From Shewanella sp. OMA3-2 (GTDB lineage Bacteria; Pseudomonadota; Gammaproteobacteria; Enterobacterales; Shewanellaceae): 64,000 nucleotides of DNA. Shown one piece after another: positions 51,327-60,297 of this stretch. Below the pieces are notes generated by a model. That model saw only the letters and a program-made list of their open reading frames with translations. It had not been told where the DNA came from and did no database searches. How positions within the stretch are numbered: position 1 is the first letter of the stretch; each line of letters starts with the position of its first letter. The position numbers were made by a program, and so were the translations under genes. The stretch covers positions 756,001 to 820,000 of the forward strand of contig NZ_CP090974.1 of NCBI RefSeq assembly GCF_021513195.1, in the 5' to 3' direction.

Positions 51327-51512
51327 AGTTTTGCTGTTCTCACAATACGGTTAAGAAAGTTTAATATTATAACTCAACCAAAACTGCCTACAAAGCCATA
51401 AAATCCCTGCTGATTGAGATTGAAATTCAATGCTCTCTTTTTTCACTGATTCATACTAAAATACGCCCAGCGACCCAAACGGGTTGCCTTGCTTACGATT
51501 CAAGGATTTTTC

Positions 51513-52829
51513 ATGCAGTTAAACACGCTTTGGTGTTATCAGGGCCGCGACAATGCCTTCCGCTTTTTGGCCATCATTTTAGCCAGTTTTAGTTTTTTGT
51601 TTTTAGTCGGCTTAGTTTTTCCGCAAAGCATGATTATTTTATTTGCTGCACTGTTAACAACTACTGTGATTAGCTTGTCAGCGCTAAGACGTTTACATGA
51701 TGCAGGAAGGCCAGCTTTTTGGGTGTTACTTGCTGTATTACCTCATTTATTATTTATATTGAGTTGTTATTTATTTTGGCCTTTTGCTGCTATTGCAGGA
51801 GTCGGCCTATTAGGTATTGCCTGTAGTGTTTTTATTAGTTTCTTTCCCGCTAACAGTCAAAAGGTGCCTTATTATATTGAAGGCTATTATGGCCCTAAAG
51901 CTCAGGCTAAGTCAGAATTAGGCGGTGTTAGAAGACGCCGTGAACCACAAGTTTTTGGCCAGGCCACTCGTGCAGATGTTAAACCGGTGGCTGCTGAAGT
52001 TCATCATGTTGTTGATGATGAGCGGGAGCAAAATGAGGTATCAGATTTTGGTATACATCAAGTCTCATTTGATAATGCAGAAGTTAATGGAACAGAGCCG
52101 ATAAGTAGCGAACATATCGAAATTGATGCTACCGACGATCCTTTAGTTGCGCCAATGCATTTTTCTGCTAGCAATAAGGAACATACCCCAGAGCCAATGT
52201 CTGCTTTTAAGCAATCTTGGCAGGCTTCTCATCGTTTTGATGTTGATCGTGATGCACTTGATACCGGTTCAGTGACTGAACTGATCAAATCTTGGTTAAA
52301 CCGCTTAAAGGAACATCGTATTCCAGTGATTCTGGGGGCTAAGGTGTTGGGTGTATTACTGGTTTCTGGTTTAATCGTCTGGTTGTTAGTCAGCCTAACT
52401 GGTGACGATGAAACAGATCAGAAAGAAATTGCAGAGGTTAAGGTTACTGAGTCGGGGCAAGTTGGCAGAGTTAGCGCTAAGTTGCCCGATGGTTTCTGGA
52501 TAGTCATGCAAGACAGCATATTTATAGTGCGCTGGTTGGGTGATAACGGTGCGGAAAAAAATCTGTGGCGGCTAGATACTGCTCAAGGCGATAAAACCTG
52601 TAGTGAGCTGGTTTTTAACGATGGCAGTGAATATCGACCTATGAGTGTTGATTTAATGAGCGATGAGGCAACAGAGGCGCGTTTTTCACCTTTAGATAAC
52701 AAATCTATTATTAATCATATTGCAATGCGTGGTAGTTTTAAACTTTGTGGCTATGACTTTAGTTTGAAGGGCAGTCAAGCCACTTTGATGCAGCATCAAG
52801 AGTTTGCTGATTATCTACCAACAAATTAA
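51513..52829 (+). CDS. DUF805 membrane protein with an extra C-terminal domain
   Basis: From ATG 51513 (behind AAGGA) the protein is 438 residues. The first 110 contain four hydrophobic helices and the DUF805 mark L-R-R-L-H-D-A-G-R-P near 61-70. Then comes an acidic, low-complexity region (about 130-240), a membrane helix near 280-300, and a soluble C-terminal part (about 320-435) with two cysteines. Most DUF805 proteins stop after about 130 residues, so the long tail is unusual. Function unknown. Confidence 0.75.
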   Translation: MQLNTLWCYQGRDNAFRFLAIILASFSFLFLVGLVFPQSMIILFAALLTTTVISLSALRRLHDAGRPAFWVLLAVLPHLLFILSCYLFWPFAAIAGVGLLGIACSVFISFFPANSQKVPYYIEGYYGPKAQAKSELGGVRRRREPQVFGQATRADVKPVAAEVHHVVDDEREQNEVSDFGIHQVSFDNAEVNGTEPISSEHIEIDATDDPLVAPMHFSASNKEHTPEPMSAFKQSWQASHRFDVDRDALDTGSVTELIKSWLNRLKEHRIPVILGAKVLGVLLVSGLIVWLLVSLTGDDETDQKEIAEVKVTESGQVGRVSAKLPDGFWIVMQDSIFIVRWLGDNGAEKNLWRLDTAQGDKTCSELVFNDGSEYRPMSVDLMSDEATEARFSPLDNKSIINHIAMRGSFKLCGYDFSLKGSQATLMQHQEFADYLPTN

Positions 52830-52877
52830 CTGAATATATTGATACGATTTAACTTAAAAAGACTATGGAGCATGTGA

Positions 52878-53945
52878 GTGAGTGATTTTATTAGGCAGCA
52901 AGTGTTGCCTCATTTTGGCATTGATTTAGATAAATTCACCATCTCAACGCTTGGAAATGGACATATTAATCAGACATATCTAGTACGCTGGCCTGAAGGT
53001 GAATTTGTCTTACAAAGAATAAATGTCGATGTATTTACCCAGCCAGACATACTGATCACCAATGCAGTCCATGTTAGTGAACATCTTCTACAGCAAGCTG
53101 AACAAGGGCATTATCAATTACAAGTTGTTAAGCCTGTTATCACCCAAGATAAACAATATGCTATTAATCTTGGTGAAGGTGGTTATTGGCGGGCAATTAC
53201 TTATTTACCCAATAGCCATACTATTGAAGTGGTCACCAATACTGAACAAGCAAAAATGGCGGCCAGCGCCTTTGGTCATTTTGCCGCGGCATTGAGCTCA
53301 CTAAACCCCGATTGTATTAATGATGTTATTAAAGATTTTTTGAATTTTCCTTTCAGATTACAACAGCTAAAACAAGCGGTAAGTGATGATAAATGCCAGC
53401 GCTTATCAGCATGTCAATACTGGGTTGATTTGGTTTTTAGTCAACATGAGTTATTTGATGAGCTGGAGCAGGTTGAATCGCTATTACCTTTACGTGTTTG
53501 TCATAATGATACCAAAATTAACAATATGCTGTTTGACCAGCGTGATATGTCAAGGATGGCCATTATTGATTTAGATACTTGTATGAAAGGCTATTTGATG
53601 TATGACTTTGGCGATATGGTGCGGGCCTTTTGCTCGCCAGAGGAAGAGGATTCTACCGCATTAGATAGGGTTATAGCACGACCAGAGATTATTGCCGCTG
53701 CCAGCGAAAGTTACATCAAAGCACTAGCTGGGGTGATTACTCCGATAGAAAAGCGAAGCTTATGGTTAGGTATAAAAGTTATGGCATTGATGTTGGGGAG
53801 TCGCTTTTTAGCAGACCATATTAATGGCGATGTTTATTTCTGTATTCACAGGCCCAATCATAATTTAGATCGTGCGACTAACCAGTTAACTATTTTTAAA
53901 AGTTTGTTAGCGCAAGAGGCGAGATTAAAACCACTTTTCGAATAA
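52878..53945 (+). CDS. Sugar kinase of the aminoglycoside phosphotransferase fold (NahK-like)
   Basis: The 355-residue protein starts at GTG 52878 behind TATGGAG. It has the APH catalytic loop R-V-C-H-N-D-T-K-I-N-N-M-L-F (near 209-222) and the metal-binding I-D-L-D-T-C...Y-D-F-G-D (near 233-248). The pattern closely resembles N-acetylhexosamine 1-kinase (NahK), so it may phosphorylate GlcNAc or GalNAc at C1, rather than give antibiotic resistance. It is followed by a phosphatase gene 44 bases on. Confidence 0.85.
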   Translation: MSDFIRQQVLPHFGIDLDKFTISTLGNGHINQTYLVRWPEGEFVLQRINVDVFTQPDILITNAVHVSEHLLQQAEQGHYQLQVVKPVITQDKQYAINLGEGGYWRAITYLPNSHTIEVVTNTEQAKMAASAFGHFAAALSSLNPDCINDVIKDFLNFPFRLQQLKQAVSDDKCQRLSACQYWVDLVFSQHELFDELEQVESLLPLRVCHNDTKINNMLFDQRDMSRMAIIDLDTCMKGYLMYDFGDMVRAFCSPEEEDSTALDRVIARPEIIAAASESYIKALAGVITPIEKRSLWLGIKVMALMLGSRFLADHINGDVYFCIHRPNHNLDRATNQLTIFKSLLAQEARLKPLFE

Positions 53946-53989
53946 TATTGAGTCGACTATAAAGGTTAATTAATGGGTGAATTTAAGTG

Positions 53990-54673
53990 ATGCATATTTC
54001 AAAATATCAGTGGATTTTATTTGATGCAGATGAAACCTTGTTTCACTTTGATGCTTTTGCGGGACTGAAGTTATTATTTGCAAAATATAATGTTGAATTT
54101 AATCATGCTGATTTTGCTCATTATCAAACGGTAAATAAACCTCTTTGGGTTGAATACCAAAATGGGGTGATAGATGCCAAAGAGTTACAGACACAAAGAT
54201 TTGTTGAGTGGGGGCAGAAGTTAACCGTACAACCTGAGCTGCTAAATCATGGTTTTTTGATGGCAATGGCGGATATTTGTGAACCTCTACCCGGTGCTAG
54301 GGCGCTGGTTGAAGCTTTAGTGGGCAAAGTTAATTTAGGTATTATTACTAATGGATTTACCCAACTTCAACAAATTCGCCTCCAAAAAACCGGAATGGAT
54401 ACAGCATTTTCTCAGGTAATTATTTCTGAACAAGTGGGTAAAGCTAAGCCAGATAAAGCGATATTTGATCATGCATTTGAATGCATGGGGCAGCCTGAAA
54501 AGCATAAAGTGTTAATGGTTGGTGACACATTGCAGTCAGATATTTTGGGTGGTATTAATGCAGGTATCGACACTTGTTGGCTAAATCCCGCAGGTTTAAT
54601 GGCTGACAGTAATATTCAACCTCATTATCAAGTCAGCTCATTAACCGAGTTACATCAACGACTATTACCATAA
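53990..54673 (+). CDS. yjjG: Pyrimidine 5'-nucleotidase (YjjG-like HAD phosphatase)
   Basis: A 227-residue HAD hydrolase from ATG 53990, with the nucleophile motif F-D-A-D-E-T-L near 11-17, motif II I-T-N-G-F-T and the late V-G-D-T-L-Q-S-D motif. It matches YjjG, a house-cleaning enzyme for dUMP/dTMP and non-canonical nucleotides. A GTG three bases upstream in the same frame is not preferred. Confidence 0.9.
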   Translation: MHISKYQWILFDADETLFHFDAFAGLKLLFAKYNVEFNHADFAHYQTVNKPLWVEYQNGVIDAKELQTQRFVEWGQKLTVQPELLNHGFLMAMADICEPLPGARALVEALVGKVNLGIITNGFTQLQQIRLQKTGMDTAFSQVIISEQVGKAKPDKAIFDHAFECMGQPEKHKVLMVGDTLQSDILGGINAGIDTCWLNPAGLMADSNIQPHYQVSSLTELHQRLLP

Positions 54674-54708
54674 TTAATCGATTTTCATATTCAAACGAAC
54701 ATAAAAAA

Positions 54709-54734
54709 CCGTATTAAGCATTCACTTAATACGG
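54709..54734 (-). terminator. Terminator of mrcA
   Basis: CCGTATTAAG (54709-54718) pairs with CTTAATACGG (54725-54734) over a 6-base loop; six A to the left read as a T tail on the minus strand. It also separates the convergent yjjG. Confidence 0.9.
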
Positions 54735-54756
54735 CTATATCATCACCTATAAGCTG

Positions 54757-57306
54757 CTATTGAAATAAATCTTCCGTAGCGCTATCAATAAATATCTCAC
54801 CAGAACTCTGGGTCTCTACTGCATACTCTTTAGGTTCAGTGCCAGCAACAAAATACTCAAATGCTGTGGTGTGATCTGTTTTTCGAGTCAGTTTGCCAGT
54901 TTCTAAATCAATACGAACAGAGACAATTCCTTTTGGTGGCTCAGCCGATACTTCTGCAGTGCCTTTTAGTGCTTTATTCATAAAGTCATTCCAACCCGGA
55001 CCAGCCGTTTTCGCGCCAGCTTCTCCACCTGATATTTGATCAGGTGCACCGCTTGCCATCCAGCTAGCTCGTCCCAGTTGACGGCCATGATCATCAAACC
55101 CAACCCAAAATGTTGAGGTTAAAGTTGGGTTGAAACCACTAAACCAGGTATCACGTGATTCGTTAGTTGTTCCTGTTTTACCAGCAATATCATGGCGCTT
55201 AAGTAACTTAGATGCACGCCATGCAGTACCGTTCCAGCCAGTGCCCTTACTCCAATCTCCACCACCCCAAATAACACTTTTAAGTGATTCTGTGATCAAA
55301 AAGGCCGTTTGCGCTGAAATGACTTGCTTAGCATAGCGGCCATTTTGACGATTACAGACTAATTCAGTATCCGAGTTAGCAGCTGATAGCTCTTGATTCA
55401 TTGCCGCAAAAGGATCGCTGCTAGTTTCATCGTTTAATGGCTCGTTAATGGGCTGGTCATTCAACTCTGAGGAACAAGCCAGAGTAGGAGAGGCTTGTTC
55501 AATTACATTATCGTATGAATCTGTTACGTGGTCGATAAAGTAAGGTTCAACCAAATAACCACCATTGGCAAACACGTTAAATGCTGTTGCCACTTGCAAA
55601 GGTGTCACTGAAGGGGAGCCCAGAGCTAAGGACTCATTGCGTGGTAAATCTTTAGCATCAAAGCCAAATTTTACCAGTTCATCCGTGGCATTTTGCAAGC
55701 CCACATGACGCAGTGCGCGCACCGACATAACGTTAATCGATTGAGCTAAACCTACCCGTAATCGAGTTGGACCACCATAGATATCCGGCGAGTTTTTGGG
55801 GCGCCAGGCTGTTCCTTGACGAGTATCAGGTTTATTAATAGGCGCATTGTTAATTAAGGTGGCCAGGGTCCAATCTTTCTCCAAAGCCGCAGCATAAATA
55901 AATGGCTTAATATTAGAACCTAATTGACGCTTAGCTTGAGTTACCTGGTTAAACTGGCTTTGGCTAAAACTGAATCCACCTACAAGTGAGCGGATAGCGC
56001 CATCAAATGGGTCTAAACTAACCGTTGCACTTGAAACCTCAGGGATTTGCGATAATTGCCAGAAGCTGCCGTTATTGCGTACATAGACTTGCTGGCCCTG
56101 CGATAAAATATCGGCAGCAAGTTTAGGGGGTAAACCTTGACGTTTATCAGTGATAAATTTACGCGCCCACTTTAACCCAGACCATTCAATGGTTATTTCT
56201 GAACCATCGGCAAGCAGCATCTTTGCTTGCTGATCAGTAACAGCCATAACCGCTGCGGGTAAAATACCTTGCATAGGAGGTGTTTTGGCTAACTGTTCAA
56301 TAATCTCTGCCCGTTCGAGTGGCGTTTCTGTCCAGAGTTGTGAAATTGGACCGCGATACCCGTGACGTTGATCGTATGCGAATACGTTATCTCGTAACGC
56401 ATCTTGAGCCATTAACTGTAAATCGGATGAAATAGTGGTGTAGACATTATAACCATTGGTATAAGCTGCTTCTTCACCGTATTTTTGGATCATGTAATCA
56501 CGGGCCATTTCAGAAATATATGGTGCATATAAATCTATTTCAGCACCATGGTATCGTGCGGTAACAGGAGTATTAATCGCTTCTTGATATTCTGCTTCAG
56601 TAATGTTGTTTTTCTCCAACATTCTGCTTAATACCCAATTGCGGCGTGCTGTCGCTCTAGCAGGATTACGAATGGGGTTTGCCGCAGAGGGAGCTTGCGG
56701 TAAGCCTGCAATCATTGCCATTTCTGGTAATAACAATTCATTTAAGTTCTTACCATAATAAACTTGCGCCGCCGCTCCAACACCGTATGCACGGTTACCT
56801 AAAAATGAGCGATTTAAATAAAGCGTTAAAATTTCGTGTTTAGTAAGGGTTTTCTCAATTTTTAACGCGAGAAATATTTCTTTTATTTTACGAATATATG
56901 TTTTTTCGTTTGATAAGAAAAAGCCTCGAGCAACTTGTTGAGTAATAGTACTCGCGCCTTGGCTTTTCTTGCCTGTAGTAATTAAAATGGTTGCAGCACG
57001 AATAATGCCGATTGGGTCAATACCTTTATGTTCGAAAAACCTCGCATCTTCGGTATCAAGTACAGCATTGATAAGTTGTTGTGGTACATCTTCAAACTCA
57101 ACTGGAACTCGACGCTTCTCACCAAATTGAGAAATGAGTTTTCCGTCACTACTATATATACGCAGTGGTGTTTGTAATTGAACTGTTTTTAGTGAGTTAA
57201 CATCAGGTAGGTCAGGTAAAACATAAAAATATGCTGCAGCAATAGCACCTACACCAAGTAAAGAGAGACTAAAAAAAGCAATTAATAATCGTTTAAACCA
57301 CTTCAC
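54757..57306 (-). CDS. mrcA: Penicillin-binding protein 1A (bifunctional)
   Basis: From GTG 57306 the protein is 849 residues, as in E. coli (850); a longer in-frame ATG at 57405 would add an unrelated hydrophobic piece. It has an anchor helix (about 5-28), the glycosyltransferase motif E-D-A-R-F-F-E-H-K-G (catalytic E86), the Q-G-A-S-T-I-T-Q-Q motif, and a transpeptidase domain with S-N-I-K and K-T-G-T-T. It polymerises and cross-links peptidoglycan. The divergent arrangement with pilMNOPQ is common in gammaproteobacteria. Confidence 0.96.
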   Translation of the reverse strand: MKWFKRLLIAFFSLSLLGVGAIAAAYFYVLPDLPDVNSLKTVQLQTPLRIYSSDGKLISQFGEKRRVPVEFEDVPQQLINAVLDTEDARFFEHKGIDPIGIIRAATILITTGKKSQGASTITQQVARGFFLSNEKTYIRKIKEIFLALKIEKTLTKHEILTLYLNRSFLGNRAYGVGAAAQVYYGKNLNELLLPEMAMIAGLPQAPSAANPIRNPARATARRNWVLSRMLEKNNITEAEYQEAINTPVTARYHGAEIDLYAPYISEMARDYMIQKYGEEAAYTNGYNVYTTISSDLQLMAQDALRDNVFAYDQRHGYRGPISQLWTETPLERAEIIEQLAKTPPMQGILPAAVMAVTDQQAKMLLADGSEITIEWSGLKWARKFITDKRQGLPPKLAADILSQGQQVYVRNNGSFWQLSQIPEVSSATVSLDPFDGAIRSLVGGFSFSQSQFNQVTQAKRQLGSNIKPFIYAAALEKDWTLATLINNAPINKPDTRQGTAWRPKNSPDIYGGPTRLRVGLAQSINVMSVRALRHVGLQNATDELVKFGFDAKDLPRNESLALGSPSVTPLQVATAFNVFANGGYLVEPYFIDHVTDSYDNVIEQASPTLACSSELNDQPINEPLNDETSSDPFAAMNQELSAANSDTELVCNRQNGRYAKQVISAQTAFLITESLKSVIWGGGDWSKGTGWNGTAWRASKLLKRHDIAGKTGTTNESRDTWFSGFNPTLTSTFWVGFDDHGRQLGRASWMASGAPDQISGGEAGAKTAGPGWNDFMNKALKGTAEVSAEPPKGIVSVRIDLETGKLTRKTDHTTAFEYFVAGTEPKEYAVETQSSGEIFIDSATEDLFQ

Positions 57307-57492
57307 GCATGTATTCCAAAAAATCTTAAATAGTGCCCTAGTATATAAGCCGCAACCATTTTGGTGAAGTAAAAACGTATAAACAAAAAAATTGTGTTTG
57401 TACAATATAGAAACATTTTATACAAATAAGTGTAACGAGATGATTTTGTGCTACTATATTTTAAAACAATAAAAGAATTGTGATGACGGAAT

Positions 57493-58572
57493 ATGCTTTC
57501 TAAATTATGGAGGCGTCAAGCTCCGCAAATGGTGGGTGTCGATATAGGCTCCCATGAAGTAAAAGCCATATTGCTTAGTAAGACTGCTGATGGATATAAA
57601 ATTCAAAATTATGCGACTGTGCCAATTAAAAAGGGTGCAGTAGCCGATCACGACATTCGCGATTCTGAGGCGGTATTAGAATCGTTAAGACAAGTGAAAC
57701 GATCTTTGCCTAAAGGGGTGAAGTTTGCGTCTGTTGCCGTTTCAGGGTCAGCGGTTATGACCAAAGTGATTTACATGGATGCTTCATTGAATGAAGAAGA
57801 AATGGAAGCACAAATTGAAATTGAAGCAGATAACTTGATCCCCTATTCACTTGATGAAGTTAGTATCGATTTCGAAACACTGAGTCAAAACAGTACCGAC
57901 CCGACAAAGGTGGATGTTTTACTGAGTGCTTGTCGTACAGAAAATATTGACTCACGTGTTGATGCTTTAGATGCGGTCGAATTAGATGTCAAAGTAGTGG
58001 ATGTTGAAGGATATGCGCTAGGGCGATCAGCTGAGCTGATTTATGCACAACTTCCCGAAGGTGCTAAAGATAAGACCATAGCCATGGTTGACGTCGGTGC
58101 TAATATTACTACGTTTGCCGTTGTCGAGCGTGGTGAAACGACATTTATACGTGAACAAGCATTTGGTGGTGAGCTATTTACTCAATCTATTTTATCCTTC
58201 TATGGCATGTCATATGCAGAGGCTGAATTAGCTAAAGTGAGCGGCAATTTACCTAGAAATTATATGTTTGAAGTGTTATCCCCATTCCAAACTCAACTGC
58301 TGCAACAAATCAAACGTACTTTACAAATATACTGCACTGCCAGTGGTCGCGAGAAAGTGGATTACGTTGTGTTATGTGGTGGGACAGGCAAATTAGAAGG
58401 TATGGCAACCGTATTAACCAATGAACTTGGTGTTCACACTATTGTTGCAGATCCTTTTCAAGGTTGTTTGTATGCCGATGAAGCAATTAAATCCCAATTA
58501 CAACCATCAATTAATAAGTTCATGGTAGCAAGTGGCTTGGCGCTGAGGAGTTACGCTCAATGGCGAACATAA
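57493..58572 (+). CDS. pilM: Type IV pilus assembly protein PilM
   Basis: A 359-residue actin-like cytoplasmic protein (V-G-V-D-I-G-S-H-E-V-K near 15-25, M-V-D-V-G-A-N near 199-205) that links the inner membrane PilN/O complex to the pilus motor. Complete, normal length. Its stop overlaps the pilN start (ATG 58560) by 13 bases. Confidence 0.95.
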   Translation: MLSKLWRRQAPQMVGVDIGSHEVKAILLSKTADGYKIQNYATVPIKKGAVADHDIRDSEAVLESLRQVKRSLPKGVKFASVAVSGSAVMTKVIYMDASLNEEEMEAQIEIEADNLIPYSLDEVSIDFETLSQNSTDPTKVDVLLSACRTENIDSRVDALDAVELDVKVVDVEGYALGRSAELIYAQLPEGAKDKTIAMVDVGANITTFAVVERGETTFIREQAFGGELFTQSILSFYGMSYAEAELAKVSGNLPRNYMFEVLSPFQTQLLQQIKRTLQIYCTASGREKVDYVVLCGGTGKLEGMATVLTNELGVHTIVADPFQGCLYADEAIKSQLQPSINKFMVASGLALRSYAQWRT

Positions 58573-59142
58573 ATCTACTTCCGTGGCGCGAAGAGGCGGG
58601 AAAAACAAAAGCGCGACTTTATCGGTATCCTCGCGCTAGTCTTTTTAGTGACATCATTATTAGTTTATTTGTTTATTAGCTATATAGAATTAGTGACAGA
58701 CGATCAACGTCAGCGGAATCGTTATTTAATGTCTGAAATTTCCTTTTTGGATACCCAAATTGCGGAAATTAGCGAAATAACTAAACGTAAAAAAGACATC
58801 GAACGTCGAACTGAAATTATTTTAGCGCTTCAGCAATCTCGTAACTTACCGACTCATGTATTAGACGAGTTAGTGAGAATCGTTCCTCCAGGAATTTATT
58901 TATCGAGTATTGAGAAGAAAGGCAGCACCCTTTGGATTGAAGGTCGCAGCGAATCAAATAATAACGTAGCGAATATGATGAGGAAAGTCACAACTTCTGA
59001 CTATTTAACGGATCCAAGCATGCAGTCAATTATTTCTCAAAATGAAGAATTACGCCAGTTGCAGCGGTTTAAGTTAAAAGTATCTATTACTAATGAATTT
59101 GGTAATCAAGTCCTTGATATGCAGCAAGGAGCGAAAAAATGA
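58560..59142 (+). pseudogene. pilN: Type IV pilus assembly protein PilN, interrupted by a 2-base loss
   Basis: PilN is an inner membrane protein that binds PilM through its short N-terminal tail. ATG 58560 starts a correct PilN N-terminus (ANINLLPWREEA), which binds PilM, then the frame shifts at 58596-58601 and would stop at 58679. The frame from 58597 carries on with R-E-K-Q-K-R-D-F-I-G-I-L-A-L-V, the membrane helix and the rest to 59142. Restoring GCGCGGG in place of GCGGG gives about 194 residues, the usual PilN size. A late GTG (58648) in the correct frame would give a protein without the PilM-binding tail. Type IV pilus assembly would be impaired if the lesion is real. Confidence 0.88.
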
Positions 59143-59756
59143 ATCTTGATTTAGACCAATTTAATGATATTGATTTTGAAAATATTGGTGGCTGGCCTAA
59201 GTTAGTCAAGATCGTTTTTGCAGCGTTCTTATCTATATGTGTTATTGGTGCCAGCTATTATCTATTTATTGCAGATACTATTACGGTAATGGAGTCTGAA
59301 CAGAAAAAAGAAATCGAATTAAAAGCTGATTTTGAAACTAAATATCGATTAGCTGCTAATCTAAAGTTATACCGTGAGCAACTTGTGATTATGGAAATGC
59401 AATTTGCAGAGTTATTAAAAATGCTGCCTTCTGAAAATGAAATGCCAGGATTACTCGATGATATAACTTTTGCCGCCACGGATGCAGGTTTAAGAATAAA
59501 CAGTTTAGATTGGGATAATGAAATTGAGCGTGATTTTTATATCGAGTTTCCCATTCGATTAAATGTTGAGGGTGATTACCATGAAATCGGCAATATGGTT
59601 AGTGGGGTTGCAAAACTTCCTCGTATTGTGAGTTTGCATGATTTTACTATTAGCTATAAAGAAGGCGGTGGTTTATCTATGGCTATTTTAGCTAAAACCT
59701 ACCGCTTTAAAGAAGGTGCAGAGTTACCTAAAGAAAATGCAAAGGGGAAGAATTAA
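59139..59756 (+). CDS. pilO: Type IV pilus assembly protein PilO
   Basis: A 205-residue inner membrane protein with a cytoplasmic start, one membrane helix (about 25-46) and a periplasmic coiled coil and ferredoxin-like domain. It forms a heterodimer with PilN. Complete; its ATG overlaps the pilN stop by 4 bases. Confidence 0.94.
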   Translation: MNLDLDQFNDIDFENIGGWPKLVKIVFAAFLSICVIGASYYLFIADTITVMESEQKKEIELKADFETKYRLAANLKLYREQLVIMEMQFAELLKMLPSENEMPGLLDDITFAATDAGLRINSLDWDNEIERDFYIEFPIRLNVEGDYHEIGNMVSGVAKLPRIVSLHDFTISYKEGGGLSMAILAKTYRFKEGAELPKENAKGKN

Positions 59757-60275
59757 ATGAAACTCTTACCCGTTTTTATTGGTGTTAGCTTGTTATTAAC
59801 TGGCTGTATTGGTGACCGCAGTGATTTAGAGTTATTTGTAACAACAACTAAAGCACAGCATGTCGCACGTATTCCGCCACTAACAGAAACACCAAAGTTT
59901 GAGCATTTTTCATATCAAGCAGAATTAATGCGCAGCCCTTTTGTTCCGCCTTCAAGAGAGTTAACCGAAGAAGTCATTGATACGTCAAAAGACTGTTTAC
60001 AACCCGACTTGAAAAGACGTAAGGGACGATTGGAAACCTACGCGCTAGATAATTTAAGAATGCGTGGTACGTTAAGTGAAGACGATAGTATTTGGGCATT
60101 AATCGAGTCAGCTGATGCTAATGTTTATCGGATGGGAGTGGGCGAGTATTTAGGGCTTTATCATGGTCGCATTTCAAATGTATCGCCCCAATATATCGAA
60201 ATTATAGAATTAATTCCTGATGGTTCAGGTTGTTGGGCTGAACGCCCTAGCAACTTAGAATTATCAGGCAAGTAA
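59757..60275 (+). CDS. pilP: Type IV pilus lipoprotein PilP
   Basis: A 172-residue lipoprotein with a lipobox L-L-L-T-G-C near residue 17. Its C-terminal homology region (about 90-165) binds the periplasmic domain of PilQ. It starts directly after the pilO stop (59756), so translation is coupled. Confidence 0.94.
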   Translation: MKLLPVFIGVSLLLTGCIGDRSDLELFVTTTKAQHVARIPPLTETPKFEHFSYQAELMRSPFVPPSRELTEEVIDTSKDCLQPDLKRRKGRLETYALDNLRMRGTLSEDDSIWALIESADANVYRMGVGEYLGLYHGRISNVSPQYIEIIELIPDGSGCWAERPSNLELSGK

Positions 60276-60297
60276 CCATGCGAAGGATGAGCGAATA

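Noticed and set aside
52878..53945. Aminoglycoside resistance gene
   Set aside because: The fold is shared, but the catalytic loop and metal motif resemble the NahK type of sugar kinase, and the context is not a resistance element.
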